This document shows, piece after piece, positions 35,217 through 44,440 of a stretch of 48,431 nucleotides of DNA. The DNA comes from UBA6049 sp965662345 (GTDB taxonomy: Bacteria > Bacteroidota > Bacteroidia > Flavobacteriales_G > Salibacteraceae). The stretch is taken from assembly GCA_965662345.1 (NCBI GenBank), contig CBFIHE010000017.1:1-48431 (forward strand), in the 5' to 3' direction. Position 1 is the stretch's first letter; every line of letters begins with the position of its first letter. The position numbers were made by a program, and so were the translations under genes. The notes below the pieces were generated by a model. That model saw only the letters and a list, made by a program, of their open reading frames with translations, was not told the DNA's origin and did not search any database.

Positions 35217-36368
35217 TTAAAAGGATTGCTCGCCTTTTTTACCCTTGTAGAGTGGGAAGTGCCTTAAGCTACACTCAATGTTTCCATTGAATAATTTTAT
35301 TTTACGAGACGGACGCAATCCAAAGCACTTAAGTGCATCTAAGTTTCCTGAAAACACCCATGCATCCCAACCTTCATAGTTGTGTTTAAGATGTGTGCCT
35401 AGGTCTGCGTAGAATGCCTCCATTTCATCGGCATCTTCCAAGCGTTCTCCATAGGGTGGATTCATAATCAATATGCCTTCACCACCTTTAGATTCTGTAT
35501 TCAATACATTCTTGCGCTCAAAGTAGATGTCTTTTTCAAAACCAACTCCGCGCGCATTGGATTGCGAAACACGCACTGCTAATTGATTTTTATCTGCGCC
35601 CTTGATATTAAAAGGAATTCGCTTAATACCAGCATCGGCTTCTGCCTTAACCTCTTGCCACAATTCAGGATCGAAATCATGGTGTTTTTGAAAGGCAAAA
35701 CTTCTAAATTTTCCTATCGGTGAATTTGTTGCCATTAAAGCGGCTTCAATGGGGAAGGTTCCAGACCCACACATTGGGTCAAAAAATGCCTGGTCTGGTG
35801 TCCAGCCGCTTAACTTGATTATTCCAGCTGCCAATGCCTCATTTAAAGGGGCTTTGGTTTGCTTGGTACGATATCCGCGCTTACTTAGAGTTTCTCCAGA
35901 TGAATTCACAGATATAGATACTTGATTCTGCGCAACGTGAAGCTCAATGCGTACATCAGGATTATTGGTGTCTACAGATGGTCTTCTGTTTCGCTTTTCT
36001 CTAAAGGTATCTACAATAGCGTCTTTTAACTTTAACCCAGCATAGTGAGAGTGGGTAAAGATGTCGCCAAATGTTACGCTGCTTATGGCGAAAGTTTGGT
36101 TAATATCTAAATATTGATCCCAATCTATTTGCTTAGCTCCCTCGTACAACTCGTCTTCATTATTAGCTATATATTCTGCAATTGGCCTAAGCACAAAGAG
36201 AGCCGTACGCAGTTGGTAATTACATGCATACATGAGTCGTTTATCTACTGTACATTGTACAGCTCTACGCAGTATCTCTATGTCTTGCGCACCTAGTGCT
36301 TGCAATTCATCTGCTAACAATTCTTCAAACCCAAAATAGGTCTTAACAATAATCTTAAAGGTGCTCAT
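35217..36368 (-). CDS. THUMP-domain rRNA methyltransferase (RlmL N-terminal type)
   Basis: A 383-residue class I SAM-dependent methyltransferase with an N-terminal ferredoxin-like/THUMP region (residues about 1-155) and a Rossmann domain holding DPMCGSGTFPIEAAL and the catalytic NPPYGERL. This combination matches the YpsC/RlmL N-terminal family that makes N2-methylguanosine in 23S rRNA. It is shorter than the two-enzyme fused RlmKL of gammaproteobacteria and lacks the second methyltransferase. Its start overlaps the end of the YciO-like gene by 14 nt, so they are co-transcribed. Confidence 0.9.
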   Translation of the reverse strand: MSTFKIIVKTYFGFEELLADELQALGAQDIEILRRAVQCTVDKRLMYACNYQLRTALFVLRPIAEYIANNEDELYEGAKQIDWDQYLDINQTFAISSVTFGDIFTHSHYAGLKLKDAIVDTFREKRNRRPSVDTNNPDVRIELHVAQNQVSISVNSSGETLSKRGYRTKQTKAPLNEALAAGIIKLSGWTPDQAFFDPMCGSGTFPIEAALMATNSPIGKFRSFAFQKHHDFDPELWQEVKAEADAGIKRIPFNIKGADKNQLAVRVSQSNARGVGFEKDIYFERKNVLNTESKGGEGILIMNPPYGERLEDADEMEAFYADLGTHLKHNYEGWDAWVFSGNLDALKCFGLRPSRKIKLFNGNIECSLRHFPLYKGKKGEQSF

Positions 36369-36987
36369 TTAAATCCCCCAATCCTTGTCTAACCACATCT
36401 AACTCGCCTTCTGTGCAATTCACAATAGTAGAAGGGATGTTGTTTCCGTAACCGCCATCAATAATTAGATCTACATGATCTTTAAAATTCTCATAAATCA
36501 TGTGAGGGTCTGTGGTATACTCTACCAATTCGTCTGAATCATGAACAGATGTGGTTACAATTGGACTGCCCAACACGCGTACAATCTCTCTAGGAATAGG
36601 GTGGTCTGGAACGCGAATACCCACTTCTTTTTTCTTGTGTTTATTAAAGATTTTAGGTACTGCGTTATTAGCTTCTAGAATGAATGTGAAAGCTCCAGGC
36701 AGTGCGCTTTTCATTACTCTAAAAATGCGATTATCCAAAGGTTTTGTGTAGTCTGCTAAGTGACTTAAATCAAAGAACACCATCGCAAATTTGGCATCCT
36801 CAGCTTTTAGCCCTTTTAGTTTAGCTATGCGCTCTACAGCGCGTTTCTTGGTAATGTCGCAGCCAAAGCCGTACACCGTATCTGTAGGGTAGATGATTAC
36901 TCCACCATCGCGCAAGCAATTTACCACAAGCTGTATTTCTTGTGCGTTTGGCTTGTCTGCATTTATTCGAATTAAAGGTGCCGGCAT
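36355..36987 (-). CDS. Sua5/YciO/YrdC-family protein
   Basis: A 210-residue protein with the YrdC fold that binds double-stranded RNA and, in TsaC/Sua5 members, makes threonylcarbamoyl-AMP for tRNA t6A37. Family signs are IYPTDTVYGFGCD, the Lys-rich IAKLKGL, PGAFTFIL and GIRVPDHP. The C-terminal end (VVRQGLGDL) and overall pattern look closer to YciO than to TsaC, so threonylcarbamoyl-AMP synthase activity is likely but not certain. It is followed by an overlapping RNA methyltransferase gene, suggesting an RNA-modification pair. Confidence 0.88.
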   Translation of the reverse strand: MPAPLIRINADKPNAQEIQLVVNCLRDGGVIIYPTDTVYGFGCDITKKRAVERIAKLKGLKAEDAKFAMVFFDLSHLADYTKPLDNRIFRVMKSALPGAFTFILEANNAVPKIFNKHKKKEVGIRVPDHPIPREIVRVLGSPIVTTSVHDSDELVEYTTDPHMIYENFKDHVDLIIDGGYGNNIPSTIVNCTEGELDVVRQGLGDLNEHL

Positions 36988-37023
36988 TGTTGTTCTTTTT
37001 AATGTAGGGAGTTAGGGGAAATA

Positions 37024-37680
37024 TTAAGCGTTACCCTTACGGTAATCTGCTAAGAACTTTTCTAAACCACTATCGGTTAATGGGTGCTTTAATAATCCCG
37101 TAATAGAACTCAATGGTCCAGTCATAATATCAGCACCAATTTCTGCACATTGAATCACATGCATGGTGTGACGAACAGATGCCGCTAAGATCTCTGTTTC
37201 AAACATGTAATTGTCGTAAATCGTACGAATCTGAGAAATGAGGTCTAAACCGTTGGTTGAAATGTCATCTAATCTTCCGATAAAAGGAGAAACCATAGTT
37301 GCGCCTGCCTTAGCAGCTAATAGTGCCTGACCTGCAGAGAATACAAGCGTACAATTGGTAGGAATACCTTTATCTGAGAAATATTTCAATGCTTTAACAC
37401 CATCTGCAATCATTGGGATTTTAACTACAATATTGTCGTGTAACTCTGCTAACCGCTCACCTTCACGCACCATGCCTGAGAAATCTGTACTTATAACCTC
37501 TGCACTAACTGGCCCATCTACCATTTCGCAAATGGTAACGTAATGGTCTAGTATGTTTTGCTCACCTGTTATGCCTTCTTTGGCCATGAGAGAAGGGTTG
37601 GTGGTTACTCCGTCTAACACACCTAGGGCGTGTGCTTCTTTAATTTGATCTGTGTTTGCCGTGTCGATAAAGAACTTCAT
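37024..37680 (-). CDS. fsa: Fructose-6-phosphate aldolase / small transaldolase
   Basis: A 218-residue TIM-barrel protein from the ATG starting MKFFIDTAN, the exact family start; an in-frame upstream codon adds 10 unlikely residues. The Schiff-base lysine is Lys87 in NIVVKIPM. GVTTNPSLMAKEG and SPFIGRLDD are typical of the transaldolase subfamily 3B. It may work as transaldolase in the pentose phosphate pathway or as fructose-6-phosphate aldolase; the sequence alone does not decide. It has its own -7 box upstream. Confidence 0.9.
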   Translation of the reverse strand: MKFFIDTANTDQIKEAHALGVLDGVTTNPSLMAKEGITGEQNILDHYVTICEMVDGPVSAEVISTDFSGMVREGERLAELHDNIVVKIPMIADGVKALKYFSDKGIPTNCTLVFSAGQALLAAKAGATMVSPFIGRLDDISTNGLDLISQIRTIYDNYMFETEILAASVRHTMHVIQCAEIGADIMTGPLSSITGLLKHPLTDSGLEKFLADYRKGNA

Positions 37681-37707
37681 GCGAACCGTTATTTTGCTGT
37701 TTAGGTG

Positions 37708-37735
37708 CAAAAGTAGTTGCTAATGAGGGAACAAA
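37708..37735 (-). promoter_or_regulatory. Promoter of the transaldolase gene
   Basis: Coding-strand TACTTTTG (37715-37708) is an exact -7 match. TTTG lies 16 nt further upstream (37735-37732), shorter than the usual 19-20. A leader of about 20 nt would precede the ATG at 37680. Confidence 0.5.
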
Positions 37736-37766
37736 GGCTCTTGCTGCGGAATAAAGTGAACAGGTT

Positions 37767-38453
37767 TTACACAGGTTTCTCTGTGGCTTTCTCTGCTGGC
37801 AGCTTTTCCATGATGTAGCGTTTAGAGAAAGTATCTGGCAGCTCAGACTTAAGATGGTTCAGAATAACAGATAATCCTTTTTTGTAGTGTGAGTTATTGG
37901 TAATGATTACATGGCAGTCATCTCGATAGGGCTTCAGAAACTGTTTATAAGATGGTGTAACATGGTTTTCCCAACGGTAACGAACATCGGCCTCATCGTA
38001 TCCTCGTTCATCGGCATCGCGCTTTATGCGCCTGGCCAACATTACGTTTTCGCGTGCATCAATAAACACTCTTAGGTCTAAGGCTTTCCTAATCTCTTCA
38101 TAGTGAAAGATGAAAAGACCTTCCATAATAATGATAGGAGCAGGCTTAACAACAAGATATCCAGGAGTTTTATCTTTTTTGTTGAAGGTGTATTCTTTAA
38201 TAGTGATTTCTTCTCCCTTGCGTATGTTGATTAAATCCCTGTAAAACTGAACGCGATTGATGGATTCAGGTAAATCAAAATTGATTTCTCCGTTTTCGTC
38301 TTTGAATTGCTGCTCAATGGGTTTGTAGTAGTTGTCTTGCGAAATAATGCAAACCGAACCTTTAGGCATTTTTTCTTTGAGTTCTCTCAAGAAACTGGTT
38401 TTTCCAGAAGCACTTCCTCCGGCAATACCTACGATATACGGTTGGTAATCCAC
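37767..38453 (-). CDS. udk: Uridine kinase
   Basis: A 228-residue P-loop kinase that phosphorylates uridine and cytidine in pyrimidine salvage. Walker A GGSASGKT is at 12-19, with the substrate-binding ISQDNYYKP at 37-45 and IIMEGLFIFH and RRIKRDADERG matching the family lid. Translation starts at GTG (38453). An ATG 4 nt upstream is out of frame. The C-terminus is about 20 residues longer than the shortest homologues. Confidence 0.93.
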   Translation of the reverse strand: MDYQPYIVGIAGGSASGKTSFLRELKEKMPKGSVCIISQDNYYKPIEQQFKDENGEINFDLPESINRVQFYRDLINIRKGEEITIKEYTFNKKDKTPGYLVVKPAPIIIMEGLFIFHYEEIRKALDLRVFIDARENVMLARRIKRDADERGYDEADVRYRWENHVTPSYKQFLKPYRDDCHVIITNNSHYKKGLSVILNHLKSELPDTFSKRYIMEKLPAEKATEKPV

Positions 38454-38458
38454 TCATG

Positions 38459-38466
38459 CAAAAGTA
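38459..38466 (-). promoter_or_regulatory. -7 promoter box 5 nt before the udk GTG
   Basis: Coding-strand TACTTTTG is an exact -7 match, with TTG 19 nt further upstream. Five nt separate it from the GTG, again predicting a leaderless or near-leaderless mRNA. Confidence 0.55.
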
Positions 38467-38521
38467 ACCGGCATGTCTAATCAGCCAAGAGACTTTACCT
38501 TAGTGCCCATAATTTTTTGAC

Positions 38522-39376
38522 ATGTATTTGAAGTTATCTTTGTTTTTAGCCCTACTTTCTTTAACGTATTCTTCAACTGCTCAGGACTTTGCGTTGTATA
38601 CCAGTGAGGGTAAATCAGTCTCATTTAAAAAGGCCGTAAAAGTTGCCGGCAAGGCCGATGTGGTTTTATTTGGTGAGTTACATGATGATTCGACTTGCCA
38701 CGCGCAGCAACTTTCTTTTTTGAAAGCGCTCTCTGAAAGAAAAAAGCCCGTAGTATTTGGTGCAGAGATGTTAGAGGCAGATAACCAAGTGATTGTAGAT
38801 GAATATAATAGTGGGCTTATCTCAGAGAAATACTTTAAGCGCGAGGCGAGGCTTTGGCCGAATTATGATTCTGATTATTCGCCCATGGTAAACTATGCCA
38901 CTGAAAAAGGAATTCCTGTAATTGCGACCAATGTGCCTAGACGATATGCATCAACTGTTGCTGGTGAAGGACCTGAAGTACTTGGCCGTTTTTCTGAAAC
39001 AGCCAAACAATGGATGGCACCGCTTCCTTATCCCTTTGATTCAGCAGCTCCTGGCTATGCAGAGATGATGCAAATGGATTTTGGTCATGGCGGTAATAAC
39101 GCCAAAACCAACATTGTTCAAGCGCAGGCACTTAAAGATGCCACTATGGCTTGGTTCATAGGTCAAAACTTACCTAAAAAGGGAGTGTTCTACCACATAC
39201 AGGGCGATTTTCATTCTGCGAACAATGGAGGGATTGCTTGGTATTTAAAGGAGTATAACATCACAGAAGATATAGTTACCCTCTCTACCGTTCGTACTAC
39301 CAATACAGACTGGAACCCAGAATGGACGGGTAGGGCAGAATTTATCTTGGTGACGAAAGAAATAGCTGAGCAATAA
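38522..39376 (+). CDS. ChaN-family (haem-binding-like) secreted protein
   Basis: A 284-residue protein with an N-terminal signal (residues 1-20, ending SSTAQ). The family signature is clear: VVLFGELHDDSTCHAQQL near residue 47, VVFGAEMLEAD, IATNVPRRYASTVA and GVFYHIQGDFHS. The characterised family member binds haem as a dimer and is iron-regulated; DUF399/ChaN proteins are otherwise poorly known. No haem uptake genes lie beside it. It is divergent from udk. Confidence 0.85.
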   Translation: MYLKLSLFLALLSLTYSSTAQDFALYTSEGKSVSFKKAVKVAGKADVVLFGELHDDSTCHAQQLSFLKALSERKKPVVFGAEMLEADNQVIVDEYNSGLISEKYFKREARLWPNYDSDYSPMVNYATEKGIPVIATNVPRRYASTVAGEGPEVLGRFSETAKQWMAPLPYPFDSAAPGYAEMMQMDFGHGGNNAKTNIVQAQALKDATMAWFIGQNLPKKGVFYHIQGDFHSANNGGIAWYLKEYNITEDIVTLSTVRTTNTDWNPEWTGRAEFILVTKEIAEQ

Positions 39377-39513
39377 GCGGTTAGTTAATTTTTAACGGCT
39401 CGCTATTTGCGGATAATTGACTTTCATTAGTGAACTCGTTGAGTTATTTTCAGTGTATTGGTTTTGTTAATCAAATAATGTTTAAGCGTTTCCTTCGAGT
39501 AAGGGTGCATGAC

Positions 39514-40878
39514 TTATTTAATATAAACTGTCTGGATATTGGCAAATTCGCGTAATCCTTCAAGCGCTAGTTCTCTGCCATATCCAGATTTTTTCACTCC
39601 GCCAAAGGGCAGGGCGGGATGTGATTTTACCAGATCATTGAAGAATACGGCTCCTTCATTCAAGGTATCGCAGAAATCGATGTGGGCATCTACATCAGCT
39701 GTGCAAACAGAAGCGCCCAAACCGTAAATAGAAGCATTGGCTAATGCTATGGCGTCTTCTTTGGTGTTAAAGCGCGTGACGCTCGCTAGGGGGCCAAAGG
39801 TTTCTTCTTTAAAGCAGGTCATGTTTGGTGTTACCCCCGTCAACAAAGCAGGGGAGAAGTGCGCTTTTTCTTGCCTTCCTCCAGTAATCAATTTTGCTCC
39901 TTGTTGAACTGAAGATTCAAGCTGTAACTTGAGGTTTTCCGCCAAATCTGTTCGAGCTAATACGCCCATAGTACTCGCATCGCTATGCGGGTTAACAATT
40001 GGATTTTCTTGAATAAGTACCTCCATTCGTTCTACAAAGTCATCGTGGATGGACTCATGTACCAAAAAGCGCTTTGCAGCAATGCAGCTTTGACCCGTAT
40101 TCTGCATTCTGGCTTGAAAAGCGATTGGTAGAATGGTATCTATATCAGCGTCTTCCATGATGATGAATGGATTGCTTCCTCCCAATTCTAACACAGTTTT
40201 CTTTAGATTCTTACCAGCTATGGCTGCCACAGTGGTTCCAGCAGTAGTGCTTCCAGTGAGCGTAACTCCATGAACATCGTTATGCGTTATTATTTGGGCT
40301 ACATCGGTATTGCTAAGATGAAGGTTAGTGATTAAACCATTGGGCAAATCTGGAATATCAAAAATTTCAACCAAAGCATGGGCACACCCTTGCACATTTG
40401 GAGCGTGTTTCAACAAGACTGCATTGCCTACAAGCAAGTTTGGTATGGCCACCCGAAAGAATTGCCAAAACGGATAGTTCCACGGCATGATTGCCAACAG
40501 GGCTCCCATAGGTGTGTAGCGTACAAAAGAGTTGGTGGCATCGGTGGATATCGCTTGGTCTTTTAAGACTTCAGGACCAAACTCTGAGTAGTACTCACAT
40601 AGCCATGCGCATTTTTCTATTTCGGCTTTTCCTTGAGAAATGGGCTTTCCCATTTCGGTACTCATTAGCATAGCGAGCTCCTCTTTGCGGGCCTTTAGCC
40701 TTGAGGCTAGCGCTGTTAAAATTTCTGCCCTTTGTTCCAATGTAACTGAGCGATAGTTCTTTGTCGCGTTGGTGGCGCCTTTCAACAGTTCGTAAGCCTT
40801 GGATAAATTATGAAATGGATACGTTTCAATGATTTCGTTGGTAAACGGATTGATGCTTTGTGATGTAGTTGAACTCAT
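39514..40878 (-). CDS. NAD(P)-dependent aldehyde dehydrogenase, succinate-semialdehyde type
   Basis: A 454-residue aldehyde dehydrogenase. Visible are the catalytic Cys (NTGQSCIAAKRF), the general-base Glu (VLELGGSNPF), the cofactor GSTTAG and MPWNYPFWQFFR near the substrate channel. Length and SCIAAKR context match Bacteroidetes succinate-semialdehyde dehydrogenases, but substrate assignment from sequence is only probable. It is transcribed alone; TAGTTTTA lies 5 nt before its ATG as a one-mismatch -7 box. Confidence 0.88.
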   Translation of the reverse strand: MSSTTSQSINPFTNEIIETYPFHNLSKAYELLKGATNATKNYRSVTLEQRAEILTALASRLKARKEELAMLMSTEMGKPISQGKAEIEKCAWLCEYYSEFGPEVLKDQAISTDATNSFVRYTPMGALLAIMPWNYPFWQFFRVAIPNLLVGNAVLLKHAPNVQGCAHALVEIFDIPDLPNGLITNLHLSNTDVAQIITHNDVHGVTLTGSTTAGTTVAAIAGKNLKKTVLELGGSNPFIIMEDADIDTILPIAFQARMQNTGQSCIAAKRFLVHESIHDDFVERMEVLIQENPIVNPHSDASTMGVLARTDLAENLKLQLESSVQQGAKLITGGRQEKAHFSPALLTGVTPNMTCFKEETFGPLASVTRFNTKEDAIALANASIYGLGASVCTADVDAHIDFCDTLNEGAVFFNDLVKSHPALPFGGVKKSGYGRELALEGLREFANIQTVYIK

Positions 40879-40883
40879 AACCC

Positions 40884-40891
40884 TAAAACTA
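40884..40891 (-). promoter_or_regulatory. Near-match -7 box 5 nt before the aldehyde dehydrogenase ATG
   Basis: Coding-strand TAGTTTTA differs from TAnnTTTG only at the last base. It is followed by 5 nt and the ATG at 40878, in line with other leaderless candidates in the window. Confidence 0.35.
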
Positions 40892-40980
40892 GGTAAAGAA
40901 TCCCATAAAAGTGGGTGATTACAGAGGTGCTTTGCGAAGAATTAAGAATCGTATGAATTTTTCACTTTCATCAAAATAAA

Positions 40981-40988
40981 TACATTTG
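40981..40988 (+). promoter_or_regulatory. -7 promoter box of tRNA-Pro
   Basis: TACATTTG is an exact TAnnTTTG match 12 nt upstream of the tRNA, placing the start about 7 nt before the mature 5' end. The -33 region is T-rich without a clear TTTG. Confidence 0.6.
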
Positions 40989-41000
40989 ACGACCATATTT

Positions 41001-41075
41001 CGGGATGTAGCTTAGTCCGGTTAAAGTGCGCGTCTGGGGGGCGCGAGATCGGAGGTTCGAATCCTCTCATCCCGA
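41001..41075 (+). tRNA. tRNA-Pro (anticodon GGG)
   Basis: A full cloverleaf of 75 nt. The acceptor stem pairs CGGGATG (41001-41007) with CATCCCG (41068-41074), discriminator A. The anticodon stem CGCGT/GCGCG encloses CTGGGGG, giving GGG. The T arm is GGAGG-TTCGAAT-CCTCT. The 3' CCA is not encoded. It is monocistronic with its own promoter and terminator. Confidence 0.95.
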
Positions 41076-41081
41076 CAAATG

Positions 41082-41114
41082 AAACCTTCAACGGATATGT
41101 TGAAGGTTTTTTTT
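41082..41114 (+). terminator. Terminator of tRNA-Pro
   Basis: AAACCTTCAAC (41082-41092) pairs perfectly with GTTGAAGGTTT (41099-41109) around a 6-nt loop and is followed by a T-run to 41114. A textbook Rho-independent terminator. Confidence 0.93.
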
Positions 41115-41188
41115 AAGTCACCTCCCCACTGAGGATCACGGAGTAATTATTGACCGTTTAAAACTGGGCTTGCATATAAGGTAGCAAT

Positions 41189-42142
41189 TTACCCATTCAG
41201 CTGATTTATCACTTCTCGAGAAACACGTTCACTGTAACTATTTATTTTCCAATGATCTGGGCTCCATCCTTTTAGGAAGCGGTGAAAATCTGCCCACGCA
41301 ACGTGATAAAGGGGGCGCCATTCGGCTTCTAGGATAGAGATGTCCGCACCCTGAGCTTTGCGGAGTTCATCAAAATAATAATCTAGCAGTTCTTCTTCAT
41401 ACGCTTCGCATTCGTCTTCGTTCAAACAACTTCCTACAAAATAGGCAAGGTCTTTCATGCCGCACCCTCCGCCAACATATTGAAAATCTACCGCGGCTAC
41501 TTCATCGGCTTTACCAAAACAGAAATTAGCCAACTTGGCATCTCCGTGTACCAGGGTTTGGAATTGAGTTGCTTTCAACCTTGCGTCAATAAGCGGAGCT
41601 GCTGATTTCAATTTCTGGTCTTCCAATGCTTCTAACTCATTTGGTCGAGTCTCCAAATGCCAGTACGTTCCGCTAGGCCAAAGACCGTTTGGAGCTGCAC
41701 CTAAAAAATCGGCATGAAACTGAGCAAGCCATGCTATGCATTGCTTGATTTGGTGCAGCGTAACTTGTAGTAAACGAATAGGGAAGCCAGCAGCATCTAG
41801 ATCTTCCAATACTGTAAGGGATGCCCCGTCTTGTTGAGTATAGCCGTAAAAACGGGGGAGTCGGGCTGTGGCCCTCTCTGCATAATCTCGGTACCATGTA
41901 CTCTCTACTTGGTAGGACCTAATTTTTCGTTCATGTCCAATGTTACTATGCCAACCGCGAGGGTGAACTATGGTCTGTTCTCCGTGCATGAATTTCACCA
42001 CAGCCGTGGATACGGTAGCTCCTTGCAGAAACACACGTAGAATCTCTCCGTACTCACTCCAAAGGTGCTGCACGGTTTCTTTTTTGTGTATTGCCTCTGC
42101 ACCAGTTAGTTGAAGAATATAATCTTGAAAATGCCTATTCAT
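41189..42142 (-). CDS. Aminoglycoside phosphotransferase/ecdysteroid-kinase-like protein
   Basis: A 317-residue protein of the eukaryotic-kinase-like phosphotransferase fold, from the ATG at 42142. The catalytic loop is VHGDAKLANFCF and the metal-binding segment VDFQYVGGG, matching Brenner motifs I and II of the APH/EcKinase group. The N-lobe contains a Lys in VVKFMHG that likely binds ATP. The substrate is unknown; an antibiotic-resistance role should not be assumed. An in-frame TTG six codons upstream is less likely than this ATG. Confidence 0.82.
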   Translation of the reverse strand: MNRHFQDYILQLTGAEAIHKKETVQHLWSEYGEILRVFLQGATVSTAVVKFMHGEQTIVHPRGWHSNIGHERKIRSYQVESTWYRDYAERATARLPRFYGYTQQDGASLTVLEDLDAAGFPIRLLQVTLHQIKQCIAWLAQFHADFLGAAPNGLWPSGTYWHLETRPNELEALEDQKLKSAAPLIDARLKATQFQTLVHGDAKLANFCFGKADEVAAVDFQYVGGGCGMKDLAYFVGSCLNEDECEAYEEELLDYYFDELRKAQGADISILEAEWRPLYHVAWADFHRFLKGWSPDHWKINSYSERVSREVINQLNG

Positions 42143-42148
42143 GCTGGG

Positions 42149-42156
42149 TAAAAGTA
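42149..42156 (-). promoter_or_regulatory. Near-match -7 box 6 nt before the phosphotransferase ATG
   Basis: Coding-strand TACTTTTA differs from TAnnTTTG only at the last base and is followed by exactly 6 nt and the ATG. Confidence 0.45.
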
Positions 42157-42202
42157 GCAAAAGCCCACTGCTAGATTGAGCTTTACTTAGGCAAAATGAC
42201 TG

Positions 42203-44434
42203 TCAATCTCTTAGTAAGAGTAATACGCTCCCCATTTCTGTTTGAGCAGAGCCATCTCCGCTTTGGTAGGAAAACCTCCAAATGTAATAGCCTTCTTGGG
42301 CTAGTTCTCCATTTGCGGTGCCGTCCCAGTAAGCATCAGTGTCTTCACCTTGATACACAAGACCTCCCCAGCGGTCATATATAGAGAGCTTGGGCTGAAA
42401 TAGGTTTAACCCACTAACGGTAAAAACATCGTTTTGGCCATCGCCATTTGGGGTAAAGGCATTTGGTGCAAAAAGTCTTTCTGGGCAATATTCTGAGATG
42501 CGGATATTCTCTGAGGCAATACATCCGTTGGTATCTAGTGCTTCTAGAAAATGGTTGCCAATAGGCAAAAGGGTGAAGTTGTTTTTGTCTCCGTTGCTCC
42601 AGCGATATGCTGTGAATCCAACCGTAGAGGCCTCAGCTAAACTAAGCTCTACAGCACAAATGCTATCATCTGCTAAAATGTGCAATGCGGCTTTTCTTAC
42701 CTCTGAAACAACTGTTGTAAAAGTGAGTGTATCGCAAACATTGCGCGCAATTAGCCATAGGCTATCAGGGCGAGTTACTGAATACGCAGAATCCGTAGAG
42801 CCGTTCAACCAAACAAAGGATGAAACGTAGCGCATGGTAGGTTGTAGTTTATACCCTTGTCCTACGCACAGTACAGTATCTCTGGGTAAAGCAACAGCGG
42901 GAGGACCTATTGCGTCTACCACTGCCGTATCTGTTACACTACCGCACGCGTTTGTTACGGTTAATGTTAAAGAAGTTGATGAGTCAAGTCTAAGAATGGG
43001 GTTTGTGCTTCCGTTAGACCAAAGACGAGTATCTACATGGGTGCCTGTACCATCAAAAACCGCTTCTTCACCGGGGCAAATAACCTGCTTGGGACCTAAA
43101 TCAAGGGTTGGCAGAAATTCTTCCATGATTTGAATGCTATCTTTAATTGTGCCACAGATATTGGAAGCTTCAACGGTGTACAACCCCGGTTGGTTTACCT
43201 GAATAGATGAAGCCGTACTTCCCGTAGACCACTGAGTTGTTCCCGATGGAGCTGAAGCTGTTAGAGAAATGGATTCTCCAGGACAAAGAACAGAGTCAGT
43301 TCCCAGATTTAATGTTGGTAGTGCTAGGGGGTTGATGTTGATACTTTCCACCGTTTGGCATAAGCCTTTGGTGGCAGTTACGGTGTAAGTTCCACCTGCT
43401 GTTGCGGTGATGGTAGGCGTTACTTGGTTTGTATTCCAGAGATAACTCACTCCTGAGCTATCATTTGCATCTAGCACAATACTATCTCCTGAGCATATGA
43501 CTGTATCTGTTCCTAAATTAACAGCATGAGGTTCTTCTACAAGAATATTGGCTGTATCGTACCAGGTATCGCCACATAGATCTGTAATTTCTACAATGTA
43601 TTGGGCAGATGACAAAGGGAAGAAATAGGGTGAAGCAGAGGTTGAGTCACTCAATCCGTTGCTGGTATTCCATCGGTAAGTGGTTCCGCCCGTAAAAGTG
43701 AGCAAAGCCGAGTCGCCACGACAGATGGTTGCTGTTTTGGAGCTACCCGTAAACGGATTATTGTATAAGCAGAATTCATGGTTGTTGTCGTAGCCGCCAG
43801 TAGAGCTTGTGAATCCCCAAAATACATTGGGGTTACCATTAAAAATTGTAGTGATAGGGTTGGAAGGGAAGCTGTAATTTAAGCGCAGCACACAATTGAA
43901 ATACATCTTGAGGTTTGAAGTAGTGGGGTCCCAAGTAATGCGTGCTTCATGGTAATTACAATCCTCTATGTTTATTGAAGTCGCTGATGTTTGTACCGGA
44001 CCTGCCAAAGTGTTTGTAGAAAGATGGTCAACGTCTCCGTTAATGATAATTGCGGAGTGGTCATAGGCTGGGTCACCCACAACAGCATTTTCATACGTAT
44101 CAAACTCAATGCCGATAGAAGGAGAAACATTACCAAATCCCATGCCTCCACCCGGACTCCCCGCAGTGTTACTCAAGGCTTGAAGCCCAAAAACCATCCC
44201 ATCGGCACCATTGGCATCTTTGCAACCTAACTTGATCTCAAACCGCAAGTCAAAAGGTTGATTCAGGTTTACGGTATTGGTTGACCATGCCGTGCCTAAA
44301 GCGAAGCTAGAAGGAGATTGAGTAAGGCGATAGCAGTCACCACCTAAGGATACGGCTTGCCCTCCAAGTGTAAACTGTGCGCTGAGAGAATATCCGAAAA
44401 TACATCCTAAGAGGACTAGGTAAAATTGCCGCAT
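42203..44434 (-). CDS. L-type lectin-domain T9SS protein with gliding-motility-associated tail
   Basis: A 743-residue exported protein from the ATG at 44434; the signal peptide ends SLSAQ. Residues about 20-245 are a legume-lectin-like (L-type) beta-sandwich: GADGMVFGLQ, SIGIEFDTY and the metal/sugar loop DHSAIIINGD are clear. Four to five Ig/PKD-like repeats with SVxLTA and WSTGSTASS patterns follow. The last 85 residues are a gliding-motility-associated domain (NAFTPNGDGQNDVF, YDRWGGLVYQ). It is probably a surface glycan-binding adhesin secreted by T9SS; the sugar is unknown. Confidence 0.88.
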   Translation of the reverse strand: MRQFYLVLLGCIFGYSLSAQFTLGGQAVSLGGDCYRLTQSPSSFALGTAWSTNTVNLNQPFDLRFEIKLGCKDANGADGMVFGLQALSNTAGSPGGGMGFGNVSPSIGIEFDTYENAVVGDPAYDHSAIIINGDVDHLSTNTLAGPVQTSATSINIEDCNYHEARITWDPTTSNLKMYFNCVLRLNYSFPSNPITTIFNGNPNVFWGFTSSTGGYDNNHEFCLYNNPFTGSSKTATICRGDSALLTFTGGTTYRWNTSNGLSDSTSASPYFFPLSSAQYIVEITDLCGDTWYDTANILVEEPHAVNLGTDTVICSGDSIVLDANDSSGVSYLWNTNQVTPTITATAGGTYTVTATKGLCQTVESININPLALPTLNLGTDSVLCPGESISLTASAPSGTTQWSTGSTASSIQVNQPGLYTVEASNICGTIKDSIQIMEEFLPTLDLGPKQVICPGEEAVFDGTGTHVDTRLWSNGSTNPILRLDSSTSLTLTVTNACGSVTDTAVVDAIGPPAVALPRDTVLCVGQGYKLQPTMRYVSSFVWLNGSTDSAYSVTRPDSLWLIARNVCDTLTFTTVVSEVRKAALHILADDSICAVELSLAEASTVGFTAYRWSNGDKNNFTLLPIGNHFLEALDTNGCIASENIRISEYCPERLFAPNAFTPNGDGQNDVFTVSGLNLFQPKLSIYDRWGGLVYQGEDTDAYWDGTANGELAQEGYYIWRFSYQSGDGSAQTEMGSVLLLLRD

Positions 44435-44440
44435 CAGCGC